This document shows, piece by piece, positions 8,008 through 16,377 of a stretch of DNA of 64,000 nucleotides (within the stretch, counting starts at the first letter, position 1; every line of letters begins with the position of its first letter). The DNA is taken from positions 26,208 through 90,207 of the forward strand of contig LWTK01000054.1 of the NCBI GenBank assembly GCA_003326205.1. The letters are read 5' to 3'. The notes beneath the pieces are model-generated. The model saw only the letters and a list, made by a program, of their open reading frames with translations. It ran no database searches and had not been told where the DNA came from. The stretch comes from Nostoc sp. ATCC 43529. GTDB taxonomy: Bacteria > Cyanobacteriota > Cyanobacteriia > Cyanobacteriales > Nostocaceae. The translations under genes and the position numbers were made by a program.

Positions 8008-9159
8008 CTAAAGATTTTTCAAAAACCTCGCTACCCCTTGCCAAATTGAAGTTGATTTGTTGTTACTCCCACCACCACGATTCAAATCTGATATCGTGGG
8101 AAACGATGCGGATTTTGCATAAGGCCTATTTCGCAAAACTTTTGCTAGAGCATTATTATTTTCTCGTAACCCTTCATAAAAAAAGAAGACTTCACCTTGA
8201 ATACCAACTTGGCGATTGTATTCAATTGCCTGCACTAAATATTCTGGACTTATACAATAATTGCCAAGCTTCATCAAAATTCCTGGCGCTAACTTTGACA
8301 AGTTTGCATCAGTAAACTGTTGAGTTACCAGTTTATCAGCGATCGCCTGATAACTACTAAAATCACGGCGATAAATCTGGGGATTAATTATATCAACTAT
8401 TCCCCGATTGAGCCATGTGGGGGAGTCTTGCAGATATTCCACAAAAGCCCAATCATAGATATTAGGTGCGATGGCTACTAATAAATTAGGATTCACTGCT
8501 TTGACTTGCTGATACAGATGCGCCCAGAAATCAGTGAGAATATCTGCCCGCCACTGTAGCCATTGTGTATCCTTGGGATTTGATGGTGGGTCGCCATCGA
8601 ATTGCTGACGATAACGTGTTAGAGTTAGTTGATCGTAACCGCCTTCACAAGGGAATGCTGGTAAGCGATCGTCCCCTTGGATGCCATCAACATCATAATT
8701 TTTGACAACTTCTAGCACTAAGTTCAATAAGAATTCCTGCACTTGGGGGTCTAGGGCATTCAACCACTCAAAGCCGTTTTTGTTGAGTAAACTACCATTA
8801 GAATCCCGCCCAGCCCATTCTGGTTTTTTCTCTAAAAGAATACCGCCATTCAATTTGTAAGAACTAGCAAAACCATATTCAAACCAAGGAATAACTTTCA
8901 ACCCAACTCGTCGCGCCTCTATCACCACTTCTTCTAAAGGGTCGCGTCCTACAGACATGGGGTCAATTTCAACCCCAAAATTCTGTTGCATAATTTGACT
9001 AGGATACAAAGTTACTGCCTGATTCCAAACAACTGGAAACACGACATTAAATCCCGTCTCAGCAAGAAAATCCATTGCCTGAGCAATGCCTTCCTTCGAT
9101 CTGAGAACTTGACTACCAGTAGTGGTCAGCCAGATACCACGCGTTTCGATTATTGTCAT
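8008..9159 (-). CDS. Glycoside hydrolase-like family 10 (GHL10) protein
   Basis: A 383-residue TIM-barrel protein of the GHL10 / DUF187 type. Recognisable segments are EIRGIW-like opening (ETRGIWLTTTGSQVL), FNVVFPVVWNQAVTLYPS, GLKVIPWFEYGF, NYDVDGIQGDDRLPAFPCEGGYD, and INPQIYRRDFSSY. The acidic pair around DGIQGDD is the expected catalytic region. No signal peptide is evident at the N-terminus, unlike secreted relatives. A role in trimming glycan or peptidoglycan-like material is inferred from the family only. Neighbours do not help, and the DUF4142 gene lies upstream on the same strand. Confidence 0.85.
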   Translation of the reverse strand: MTIIETRGIWLTTTGSQVLRSKEGIAQAMDFLAETGFNVVFPVVWNQAVTLYPSQIMQQNFGVEIDPMSVGRDPLEEVVIEARRVGLKVIPWFEYGFASSYKLNGGILLEKKPEWAGRDSNGSLLNKNGFEWLNALDPQVQEFLLNLVLEVVKNYDVDGIQGDDRLPAFPCEGGYDQLTLTRYRQQFDGDPPSNPKDTQWLQWRADILTDFWAHLYQQVKAVNPNLLVAIAPNIYDWAFVEYLQDSPTWLNRGIVDIINPQIYRRDFSSYQAIADKLVTQQFTDANLSKLAPGILMKLGNYCISPEYLVQAIEYNRQVGIQGEVFFFYEGLRENNNALAKVLRNRPYAKSASFPTISDLNRGGGSNNKSTSIWQGVARFLKNL

Positions 9160-9205
9160 TTTCAGAATTTAGATATCGTGGTTCCTTAACGAGCTAATTT
9201 TAAAC

Positions 9206-9850
9206 TTACGGGGTACTAGTTGGAGTTGGTGTTGCAGTTCCAGAATTAGCAATGGAACGAGCTTCTTGCAGGTGTTCTTGGAGAGCTGGTAGCGTTTGAG
9301 CTGCAAACGCTTTCACGTCTGCATCTTGTCCCTGTTGAGCTTGACTTTCAAATGCAGCGACATCCTTTTCATGAGCTTGAACCATGTGATTCATATATTC
9401 GCCATCGAATTGGACACCAGAAAGTTTAGATAACCGTTGCTTGACTTGCTGATTTTCATTGTTGAGAGTTTTTGGCAGCGTTACACCTTTTTGAGTTGCT
9501 AACTGTTGGAGTTGATTGTTCACCTGGGTGTGATCTTGAACCATACGCTGTCCAAACTGCTTGACTGCATTGCTAGCTGCACGTTCTGACGCCAGTTGTC
9601 CTAGTTGAACTTCTGCTAAACCATCTTGAGCCGCTTCATTTATAAACTCTCTGTCTGAAGAACTGAGGTTATTTTGTCCTGGTGCAGTTGTGGATAGTGA
9701 TGGACTCTCGGTCGCTTGCACAGGCTCAGTTCCAGCAGGTGGAACTTCAGAGGTTGTATTCTGGTCATGCTGAGCAGTTGGCGTGCAACCAGTTGCCACA
9801 GATAAGGCGATCGCCACTAAACCAGTAGACAATATTTTGAAGTTAGGCAT
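9206..9850 (-). CDS. DUF4142 lipoprotein
   Basis: A 214-residue predicted lipoprotein. An N-terminal signal with lipobox SVATGC places the lipidated cysteine at residue 22. A Ser/Thr/Pro-rich linker follows, then a DUF4142 helical domain from about residue 70 (SDREFINEAAQDGLAEVQLGQLA... FGQRMVQDHTQVNNQL). DUF4142 resembles a four-helix ferritin-like bundle, with roles in outer-membrane or stress functions suspected. I chose the ATG at 9850 because TTAGGAGAAC precedes it and it places the signal peptide at the N-terminus, unlike the upstream ATG at 9892. Confidence 0.88.
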   Translation of the reverse strand: MPNFKILSTGLVAIALSVATGCTPTAQHDQNTTSEVPPAGTEPVQATESPSLSTTAPGQNNLSSSDREFINEAAQDGLAEVQLGQLASERAASNAVKQFGQRMVQDHTQVNNQLQQLATQKGVTLPKTLNNENQQVKQRLSKLSGVQFDGEYMNHMVQAHEKDVAAFESQAQQGQDADVKAFAAQTLPALQEHLQEARSIANSGTATPTPTSTP

Positions 9851-10360
9851 AATCAATGTTCTCCTAAGATAAAGCTGTATCATACAAAGCAAAATTGCAG
9901 CAATTGAGAATGGAAAACTTAGTGATGCATAAGTGTTAAATGCGATCTTGTTGATGTTGAAGATGACAAATTAAAATCGCCAGACACAAAAAACTGATTA
10001 TTTAAAGTCAGCCTTAGATTTGGAAGTGCAGCTCGAATAGTAAAAAAAATGTTCTCTGAAAATACCTATCCTGCGACTGAATTTATCTTGACGCAGAATC
10101 GAAGTCTTTATAACTGAAGAGGGGTTCCAAAACTGAAGTTATTTGTAGTAAATTTAATCGGCGATCGCCTTTTCCTTTGATACTCAAGGAAGGGACGCGA
10201 TCGCTTGGCTATCAATGCTAATACTAGGGTTAATGGTATCAAGCTAATTTTCAGAAAAATTGCTATCCTAATTCCTGCCTTTCAATAGATTTTGTTTGAC
10301 TACAAATAATCTTAAATGTAATATTATCTACTGTTTTAAAAGATTGCAATTGTATTAATT
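9851..10360. other. Intergenic gap between divergent genes
   Basis: About 510 bases contain the divergent promoters of the DUF4142 and alpha/beta-hydrolase genes, plus two HIP1-like gcgatcgc sites near 10150-10205. I recognise no RNA gene or repeat array. Confidence 0.45.
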
Positions 10361-11242
10361 ATGTCTGTAATAGAAGCTTCTTGGCAACACCAATACATAA
10401 TTATCAATGGGGTAAAGCTACACTACGTTACCCAAGGTGAAGGACCCTTGATGTTAATGTTGCATGGTTTTCCTGAATGTTGGTACTCTTGGCGGCATCA
10501 AATACCACAATTTGCCCAAGATTTTAAAGTTGTTGCTCTTGACTTGCGTGGTTACAACGATAGTGATAAGCCAACAGAAAAATCAGCTTATATCATGGAT
10601 GAATTTATCAAAGATGTTGAGGGAGTAATTAAAGGATTAGGATATGAAAAATGTGTTTTAGTTGGACATGATTGGGGAGGAGCGATCGCTTGGAATTTTG
10701 CCTACGATCATCCCGAAATGATAGAGCGATTAATTATCCTTAACCTACCTCATCCTGCCAAATTTGCCGAAGGCTTACGTACCCCCCAACAATTGCTACG
10801 TAGTTACTACATGTTTATTTTTCAACTTCCGTGGATACCAGAATTAATTTTACAATCTTCAGATTACCAAGTAATTGAAACAGCTTTTAAAGGCACAGCA
10901 TTTAATAAAAATGCTTTTACAGAAGCAGATATTAATGTGTATAAAGACGCTGCTGCAAAACGTGGTGCTCTCACAGCTATGCTGAACTATTACCGCAACA
11001 TTTTTCAGCAGAGAATCCTCAATGCAAATCAGGGAATCTTGAAAGTACCAACGCTAATGATTTGGGGAGAAAATGACACTGCACTCGGTAAGGAACTAAC
11101 CTATGGCACCACAGCCTATGTGAGGGACTTTCAAATCAAATACATTCCCAATTGTGGTCATTGGGTGCAACAAGAACAGCCAGAATTGGTGAATCAGTAT
11201 ATGGCAGAATTTCTCAAAACTGAGGCTAACAATATTGCTTAA
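10361..11242 (+). CDS. Alpha/beta hydrolase, epoxide hydrolase-like
   Basis: A 293-residue alpha/beta hydrolase. The oxyanion motif HGFPECWYSWRHQ starts at H35. The nucleophile is an aspartate, D104 in VGHDWGG, rather than a serine. The acid is D239 (WGENDTALG) and the base H267 (NCGHWVQQEQPE). An Asp nucleophile together with lid segments containing YYMFIFQLP and LNYYRN is typical of epoxide hydrolases, with Tyr residues polarising the epoxide. Haloalkane dehalogenase is the main alternative, but the lid tyrosines favour epoxide hydrolysis. The natural substrate is unknown. The gene appears monocistronic. Confidence 0.88.
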   Translation: MSVIEASWQHQYIIINGVKLHYVTQGEGPLMLMLHGFPECWYSWRHQIPQFAQDFKVVALDLRGYNDSDKPTEKSAYIMDEFIKDVEGVIKGLGYEKCVLVGHDWGGAIAWNFAYDHPEMIERLIILNLPHPAKFAEGLRTPQQLLRSYYMFIFQLPWIPELILQSSDYQVIETAFKGTAFNKNAFTEADINVYKDAAAKRGALTAMLNYYRNIFQQRILNANQGILKVPTLMIWGENDTALGKELTYGTTAYVRDFQIKYIPNCGHWVQQEQPELVNQYMAEFLKTEANNIA

Positions 11243-11539
11243 GGTTAAACTAAAAGGCTAATGCTACAGGTATAAATACTTATTAATTTAGCAAAACTCT
11301 GCTGATTGGTATCAGCTTTCCAAAAGATTTAAGACTAATTTAACGGCAGCGGATTTTCGAGCTTTATTCCAGTAAAATAGCCAAAAATTAGACTAAATCG
11401 CATTTTTATTTTTTGCCCGCTACTTGCTTCAATAACACAAGAATCTTGCCAGGTCAATCTGTAACCAGAAGAAGTTTGGTGAGATAATAGAAGTGTGAGG
11501 TAAAGAACGGACGCAACTTGATAATCAAGGGGGAAAATT

Positions 11540-11995
11540 ATGAAACTCCAGCTATTAGCGGCCACAGCCTTAGCAACTCCCCTATTTTTCATTAGCTCGG
11601 TCAGAGCTGAGAATCCGCAGGACTTACAAAAGCTGCTTTCGACTGGGGAATGTATCCAATGCGATCTATCGGGAGCCAACCTCAGTGGCGCTCATTTAAT
11701 TGGTGCTGATTTAAGAGGAGCTAAACTCCAAGGAGCCAACCTTGTAGAGGCTAACCTTGAAGGTGCAGACTTGACTGGTGCTAACTTGGCAGGTGCTAAC
11801 TTAACATCAGCTTATGTCACCAATGTGAATATGAAGCAAGCCAATCTCAATGGGGTAAATTTCACTCGCGCTACGATTCATGATTCTAATGTGTATAAAG
11901 CATCAATGAACGATCTGAATCTCACTGATGCCGAAATATTTAACACTGGAATCGGTATTGGTGGAGAAGATGCCGAGATTCCCGATTGGGACTAG
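11540..11995 (+). CDS. Secreted pentapeptide repeat protein
   Basis: A 151-residue protein. Residues 1-23 form a signal peptide ending near VRA-EN. A short segment with a CIQC pair (STGECIQCDLSGANL) comes next. From about residue 45 to 125 there are tandem A(D/N)LxG-type pentapeptides (GANLSGAHLIGADLRGAKL...) that build a right-handed quadrilateral beta helix. Such proteins are abundant in heterocystous cyanobacteria and often periplasmic. The start is supported by AAGGGGG upstream of ATG. Molecular role unknown. A hairpin at 12121-12176 is the likely terminator. Confidence 0.9.
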   Translation: MKLQLLAATALATPLFFISSVRAENPQDLQKLLSTGECIQCDLSGANLSGAHLIGADLRGAKLQGANLVEANLEGADLTGANLAGANLTSAYVTNVNMKQANLNGVNFTRATIHDSNVYKASMNDLNLTDAEIFNTGIGIGGEDAEIPDWD

Positions 11996-12120
11996 GCGAA
12001 ACTCAGCAGGCAGGTTCAAATAAACACAACATAGGTTTTAGTGGATTTTTAATCAAAGAAACTAGTTGTTTGCAAACGTTTTTCCTAAACCTGCACTACA
12101 AAAATATTAAGAAAAATAAA

Positions 12121-12176
12121 ACCCTCTGCCTTGTAGTTACTTCACCATGATAAAGGTAGAGGGATTTTTTTTATTA
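12121..12176 (+). terminator. Likely terminator downstream of the pentapeptide gene
   Basis: Arms ccctctgcctt and aaggtagaggg pair with one G-T wobble around an AT-rich loop and are followed by attttttttatt. It lies about 125 bases past the pentapeptide stop codon, so it would end a long 3' leader. Confidence 0.65.
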
Positions 12177-12696
12177 ACAATATATTTACAATTAGTAATT
12201 ATTGTTTAATAACTGTCTTAAATGTTTTAACTATTTGCTTAACTGTCTTAACTGTCTGATTATTCTTCAATTAATTATTTAACTGTTAACTGAACTGCTT
12301 TAGTCTAGGTATTGCTTTTTTTCCTTGACTATGAAAAATTATGAGAACAGAATCAATTCCTAAAAATTGATTTGCCAACATTGGAAATAAATAATGACTT
12401 AAATAGCTTTTTCAACTGGTTGCGGTAATAGCACTCCGTTATTTGATACTCGTGGAGAATATAAAAATATGTTCTTTGTCAAAACTTCTTCCATAATTTT
12501 GGAGTTTGTTACCCAATTTCCAGATCCTTCTAGATGCTATGTCTTTCAGTATTGGAACATCAGATAAAACCTACATAGCTCATTAAATGAGCTATGTACT
12601 TTGAATTATTGCCTTGGCACGAGCCAGCACGAGCAAACCAAATGCGGGAATTTAGCTAAGTTGGTGGATATTCTTACCAACTGCAACGATGCCTAG
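12177..12696. other. Gap with a 27-base palindrome and no gene
   Basis: This stretch is AT-rich and has no convincing reading frame. At 12572-12598 the arms tacatagctcatt and aatgagctatgta form a 13-bp stem around one base, without a following T-run. The stretch just before 12697 runs into the geosmin-synthase-like relic and may be degraded coding DNA. Confidence 0.5.
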
Positions 12697-13434
12697 CTCA
12701 GCCAGAAAATCAAAGACAGCAAAAAGACCCAAGAGGAGGTTCGCGCGATCGCGCAACCCTTTGAACTGCCAGATTTTTACATACCTTGGCCAGGGCGGCT
12801 GAACGCAAACTTGGAAGCAGCACGAGTGCATTCTAAGGCGTGGGCTATATTTCTGTCTGAGGATACTTGGGATGTTACCCTCAGAGCCGTTACGCGCTGC
12901 ATAGTTTTGTCTTTGCCAGTACAGGCGTTTCGGGAGTTGATCAACCAGTCTCAAGCGTTGCAAACTCAGGTCGATCGCGCTATAGCTATATTGAGCAAAC
13001 CCCAGGATAGGCATAATCAGGCAGAGATCGCCATGAGTGCCGGTCACAGTCAGGAAACTGAGTTACCCAGGACATTTGTTGATTACGACTTGAGTTCACG
13101 GGAGTATGAGTTAAGCGTTGCTCAAACTATTTTACGGGTGGATACGCGAGTTGCTGACCTCTACAACGAACCGATGAACCAGACCCAGGAACAATTACGG
13201 CTGACTATCGAAGCCTTGCGGGAACGGCAAGAATACGAAATGCTGAATAATCTTGATTTCGGGTTATTGCACAACGCCGATCTCAAGCAACGCATCTTTA
13301 CCCGCACCGGTCCACCGACTCCAGATGATTTTGATGAATTGCTCTGTCGGCGGCGCAAATCCCGCTTTTTCCTAGCTCACCCTCGCGCGATCGCTAAGGG
13401 TCGGACATCCACGCCAACGTCAAGAGTGAACTGA
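12697..13434 (+). pseudogene. Chimeric relic: geosmin-synthase-like N-terminus fused to family-2B encapsulin-like protein
   Basis: One reading frame, opened by a stop codon at 12694-12696, joins two unrelated protein pieces. Codons from about 12754 to 12846 read QPFELPDFYIPWPGRLNAN then LEAARVHSKAWA. I recognise this as the start of geosmin synthase (germacradienol/geosmin synthase, a class I terpene cyclase). From 12847 the frame reads LSEDTWDVTLRAVTRC, the end of a cyclic-nucleotide-binding domain. It then continues as an HK97-type encapsulin-like body (EYELSVAQTILRV, VADLYNEPMNQTQEQL, DFGLLHNADLKQRI, GPPTPDDFDELLCRRRK). The usual C-terminal portion of about 100 residues after FFLAHPRAIA is missing and replaced by an unrelated tail. 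No ATG opens the frame; only TTG at 12811 is available. It is probably non-functional. Confidence 0.7.
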
Positions 13435-13559
13435 ACTTCTCTTAAGGGAGACGCTGCGTGTAGCAAGATCCCGCAGGGTACGGAGGACACGGAAACACAA
13501 AGAGATTTTAATAATTAAGTAATTACCGTTCACACAAACCTACTCATATCTAGTCATTG

Positions 13560-13736
13560 CTAGACAGAGTTGGTCAAATGCATTCGTAATGGGTCAACCA
13601 CTACAAGGACAAACGGCAGTCCTTCTATTCCCTCCATGAAGTTGGGAATGACTTTTTGCCCGATGTTCAAACTTCCGTTTACATCTTGGATGGGTCTTTC
13701 TTCCATGCTTTCATTGCACCTATACAATACATTTTG
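13560..13736 (-). pseudogene. TnpB (IS200/IS605-type) C-terminal remnant
   Basis: An open stretch of about 58 codons on the minus strand contains DVNGSLNIGQKVIPNFMEG and then IEGLPFVLVVVDPLRM before its stop codon at 13560-13562. The DVN-S-NI segment followed by a short degenerate tail is the usual end of cyanobacterial TnpB/OrfB proteins, just after the zinc-finger and last acidic residue. Nothing upstream encodes the rest of the protein. This is the trace of a lost insertion sequence, next to the terpene cyclase-encapsulin relic. Confidence 0.55.
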
Positions 13737-13764
13737 CTACCGTAGCTCTTGAGGTTAGAGAAAA

Positions 13765-13805
13765 TGTCAAAAATGAGGTATTGTCAAAAAGTTGACAATA
13801 CCTCA
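13765..13805 (-). terminator. Rho-independent terminator of metK
   Basis: On the minus strand, TGAGGTATTGTCAA pairs perfectly with TTGACAATACCTCA over 14 bp with a 4-base loop and is followed by TTTTTGACATTTT. It starts about 35 bases after the metK stop codon. Confidence 0.85.
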
Positions 13806-13841
13806 GATAAACAAGCTAATTCTTTCTAGTAACGTACAAGT

Positions 13842-15116
13842 TTAGGTTAATGCCTGAGCAGCAGCAGCCGAAAGTAACTCATTTGCTGCCTGCTTCAATA
13901 ATTCGGCTTTATCGGTCTGTTCCCAAGGTAAGTCTAAATCGCTCCGTCCAAAGTGACCGTAAGCCGCGACGTCCTGATAAAAACGTCCGCCTCGTTCACT
14001 TGGTAAGTTGCGTAACTTGAAGGTATGGATAATCCCGGCTGGACGCAGTTCAAAGTGCTGCTTGATTAATTCCAGCAAGGTTTCTTCATCTACTTTCCCA
14101 GTACCAAAGGTATCCACTAAGATACTGGTTGGACGTGCTACACCAATAGCATAAGAAAGTTGGATTTCAACTTTTTCTGCCAATCCAGCAGCAACAATAT
14201 TCTTTGCCACATAGCGAGCAGCGTAAGCAGCAGAACGGTCTACTTTGGTGGGGTCTTTGCCAGAGAAAGCACCGCCGCCATGTCTTGAATATCCACCGTA
14301 GGTGTCAACGATTATTTTCCGTCCTGTCAGACCAGAGTCTCCTTGCGGGCCACCGACTACAAATTTGCCTGTGGGATTGACTAAAAAGCGTGTTTCCTCG
14401 TTTGGCTTAACGTCAATGTCACCAAAAACAGGTTCAACTACAGCTGACCATAGGTCTTGTTTAATTTTGGCTTGTACTGCCGTTTCATCTGTGATTTCCC
14501 CAATAGTGGCTGTATGCTGGGTAGAAATCAAAATGGTATCAATCCCTACAGCACGTCCATTTTCGTAAACTACAGTTACCTGAGTTTTGCCGTCAGGACG
14601 CAAGTATGACAATTCACCTGTTTTGCGAACTGCTGCCAATCGGCGAGCAATGCGGTGAGCCAGACTGATGGGCAAGGGCATCAATTCTGGTGTTTCGTTG
14701 CTAGCAAAACCGAACATTATACCTTGATCGCCAGCGCCAATTTTGTCGAATTGTTCATCACTATCTTGCTGGCGGGTTTCTTGGGCGGTGTTGACGCCTT
14801 GGGCAATATCAGGTGATTGTTCGTCTAAAGCTAGCAAAACGCTGGTGCTGTTGGCAGAAAAGCCGTTGTCAGCATTTGTATAGCCAATTTCGGCAATTTT
14901 CTTGCGGGCAAGATTGACGAAATTTACATTGGCCTTCGTAGTGATTTCACCTGTGATTAGCACCAAACCAGTATTAACTACTACTTCAGCAGCAACACGG
15001 CTGCTGGGGTCTTGTGTCAGTAGGGCATCAAGGATGGTATCAGAAATCTGATCGCAGATTTTATCTGGATGACCTTCAGTTACTGATTCGGAGGTAAATA
15101 AATATCGACGAGACAA
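13842..15116 (-). CDS. metK: S-adenosylmethionine synthetase
   Basis: Makes S-adenosylmethionine from methionine and ATP. The 424-residue protein has the family signatures: the methionine/ATP N-terminal motif TSESVTEGHPDK with its catalytic His, GAGDQGIMFGFA, and the P-loop-like GGGAFSGKDPTKVDRSAAY. The start codon is TTG at 15116, supported by AAGGAGGAACT upstream and by the conserved SRRYLFTSES N-terminus. I saw no recognisable SAM riboswitch in the 250-base leader. A strong terminator follows. The gene is flanked by prk upstream on the same strand, but each has its own terminator. Confidence 0.97.
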   Translation of the reverse strand: MSRRYLFTSESVTEGHPDKICDQISDTILDALLTQDPSSRVAAEVVVNTGLVLITGEITTKANVNFVNLARKKIAEIGYTNADNGFSANSTSVLLALDEQSPDIAQGVNTAQETRQQDSDEQFDKIGAGDQGIMFGFASNETPELMPLPISLAHRIARRLAAVRKTGELSYLRPDGKTQVTVVYENGRAVGIDTILISTQHTATIGEITDETAVQAKIKQDLWSAVVEPVFGDIDVKPNEETRFLVNPTGKFVVGGPQGDSGLTGRKIIVDTYGGYSRHGGGAFSGKDPTKVDRSAAYAARYVAKNIVAAGLAEKVEIQLSYAIGVARPTSILVDTFGTGKVDEETLLELIKQHFELRPAGIIHTFKLRNLPSERGGRFYQDVAAYGHFGRSDLDLPWEQTDKAELLKQAANELLSAAAAQALT

Positions 15117-15311
15117 AGGTAGTTCCTCCTTGTTTGAGTATTTTCGCTAACTAAATGTGGGTATTTAGTTCAGCTACCTAATTTATGAAATCATAACAAT
15201 ATTTATACTGGAGTCGTTAGTGTCTTTTGAAGATCGATCGAAACTACTAACTAGAAGTGAGTAAGATAAAATTTGTGCTAATTTTTTTCTACCAAGATGT
15301 TTTGAAGAATA

Positions 15312-15346
15312 CAAAAAAAAAGCGGGGCATTCCGAAAAGTGCCCCT
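15312..15346 (-). terminator. Rho-independent terminator of prk
   Basis: On the minus strand GGGGCACTTTTCGGAATGCCCC forms a compact stem-loop followed by GC and nine T residues, about 27 bases past the prk stop codon. Confidence 0.9.
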
Positions 15347-15372
15347 GCAAGCTTTGACACAAACCTGCTGCT

Positions 15373-16377
15373 TTAAACTTGAACTGCTAACTTTGCTTCC
15401 TTAGCTGTCAGCTGTTCATAAGTAGCACGCATTTTTAAACCTGTAAGCACTTGGAAAAAACCAGTTCCATTGTTGGAACCTGGATACTCACGGTGCTGGA
15501 GTAATAAGTGAGTCAACTCACCTTGATATTTGGTTGATGTATTGCTGAGATGGGTTTCGATGTAAATGACTTCTTCGAGGTTGTCAAATTGACCATCCAC
15601 TTCTAATACTGAGACGTAGCGACCGTAGTAGACATCTGAACCGTAGTACAGCTGCATACCAGGGTAAGAACAGGTGAGTTTGCGTCCGCAGGGAGTCCAG
15701 TTAATTGTCGATCCTTCATCAAATAGGTAGGTTGGCTCAAAGCCTTCCTTTCCTTCTCGCTGGAGCATACGTACCCGTAATACTCGACGCTCGGTGTCGT
15801 TTTTGATCAAGTTTGTGGGTAATACCTGAAGAACTACATCGGCAAATTCTCTTTGTGGTTCAATAAACTTTTCAAAGTCTGGTTTGCGGGAATTGATCTG
15901 TGCTAGGACATCTTCGTAACGATGACCGCGTTCAGCCATATCTCGCTGGATTTTCCAGGCAATTTTGACTTCATCACTGATGTCGAAATAAACGCTAAAG
16001 TCGATTAGCGATCGCACCCGTTCATCATATAAAGGATGCAGCCCTTCAACCACTATGATATGATTTGGCTCTACCCGCTCTGGCGGATCGATTAAGCCGG
16101 TTTCGTGGTTATAAATCGGCTTATCAATCGCTTGACCGTTTTTGAGCGCTTTAATTTGCTCATACATCAGGTCAAAATTGTTCGCCCTGGGGTCTAGTGC
16201 AGTTATCCCTGTTTCTTTGCGCTGTTTGCGATCTAAAGAGTGATAGTCATCCAAGCAGATGACTGTCATTAAATCTTCACCAAATAAATCTATCAAACGA
16301 CGCAAAAACGTAGATTTACCGCAACCAGAGTCTCCGGCTACTCCAATCAGTACCACGCGTTCCGGCTTACTTGTCAT
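15373..16377 (-). CDS. prk: Phosphoribulokinase
   Basis: Phosphorylates ribulose-5-phosphate to ribulose-1,5-bisphosphate, the CO2 acceptor of the Calvin cycle. The 334-residue protein shows the P-loop GVAGDSGCGKSTF, the redox pair C19 and C41 (in the P-loop and VICLDDYH), and the second cysteine pair in WTPCGRKLTC. The last is used in thioredoxin control and in the CP12/GAPDH complex. Both pairs are intact, so light-dark regulation is expected. It ends with its own terminator before metK. A 1.6-kb gap separates its start from petH. Confidence 0.97.
   Translation of the reverse strand: MTSKPERVVLIGVAGDSGCGKSTFLRRLIDLFGEDLMTVICLDDYHSLDRKQRKETGITALDPRANNFDLMYEQIKALKNGQAIDKPIYNHETGLIDPPERVEPNHIIVVEGLHPLYDERVRSLIDFSVYFDISDEVKIAWKIQRDMAERGHRYEDVLAQINSRKPDFEKFIEPQREFADVVLQVLPTNLIKNDTERRVLRVRMLQREGKEGFEPTYLFDEGSTINWTPCGRKLTCSYPGMQLYYGSDVYYGRYVSVLEVDGQFDNLEEVIYIETHLSNTSTKYQGELTHLLLQHREYPGSNNGTGFFQVLTGLKMRATYEQLTAKEAKLAVQV

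Noticed and set aside
11335..11679. 114-residue minus-strand frame over the start of the pentapeptide gene
   Set aside because: Antisense to the well-supported signal-peptide-bearing pentapeptide repeat gene and without similarity to any protein type I know.
12652..13047. Antisense frame across the geosmin/encapsulin relic
   Set aside because: The plus strand carries recognisable protein family motifs in this interval; the antisense frame does not.
15117..15311. Possible SAM riboswitch in the metK leader
   Set aside because: The region upstream of the TTG start shows no characteristic SAM riboswitch core, and a hairpin with T-run there belongs to the prk terminator.
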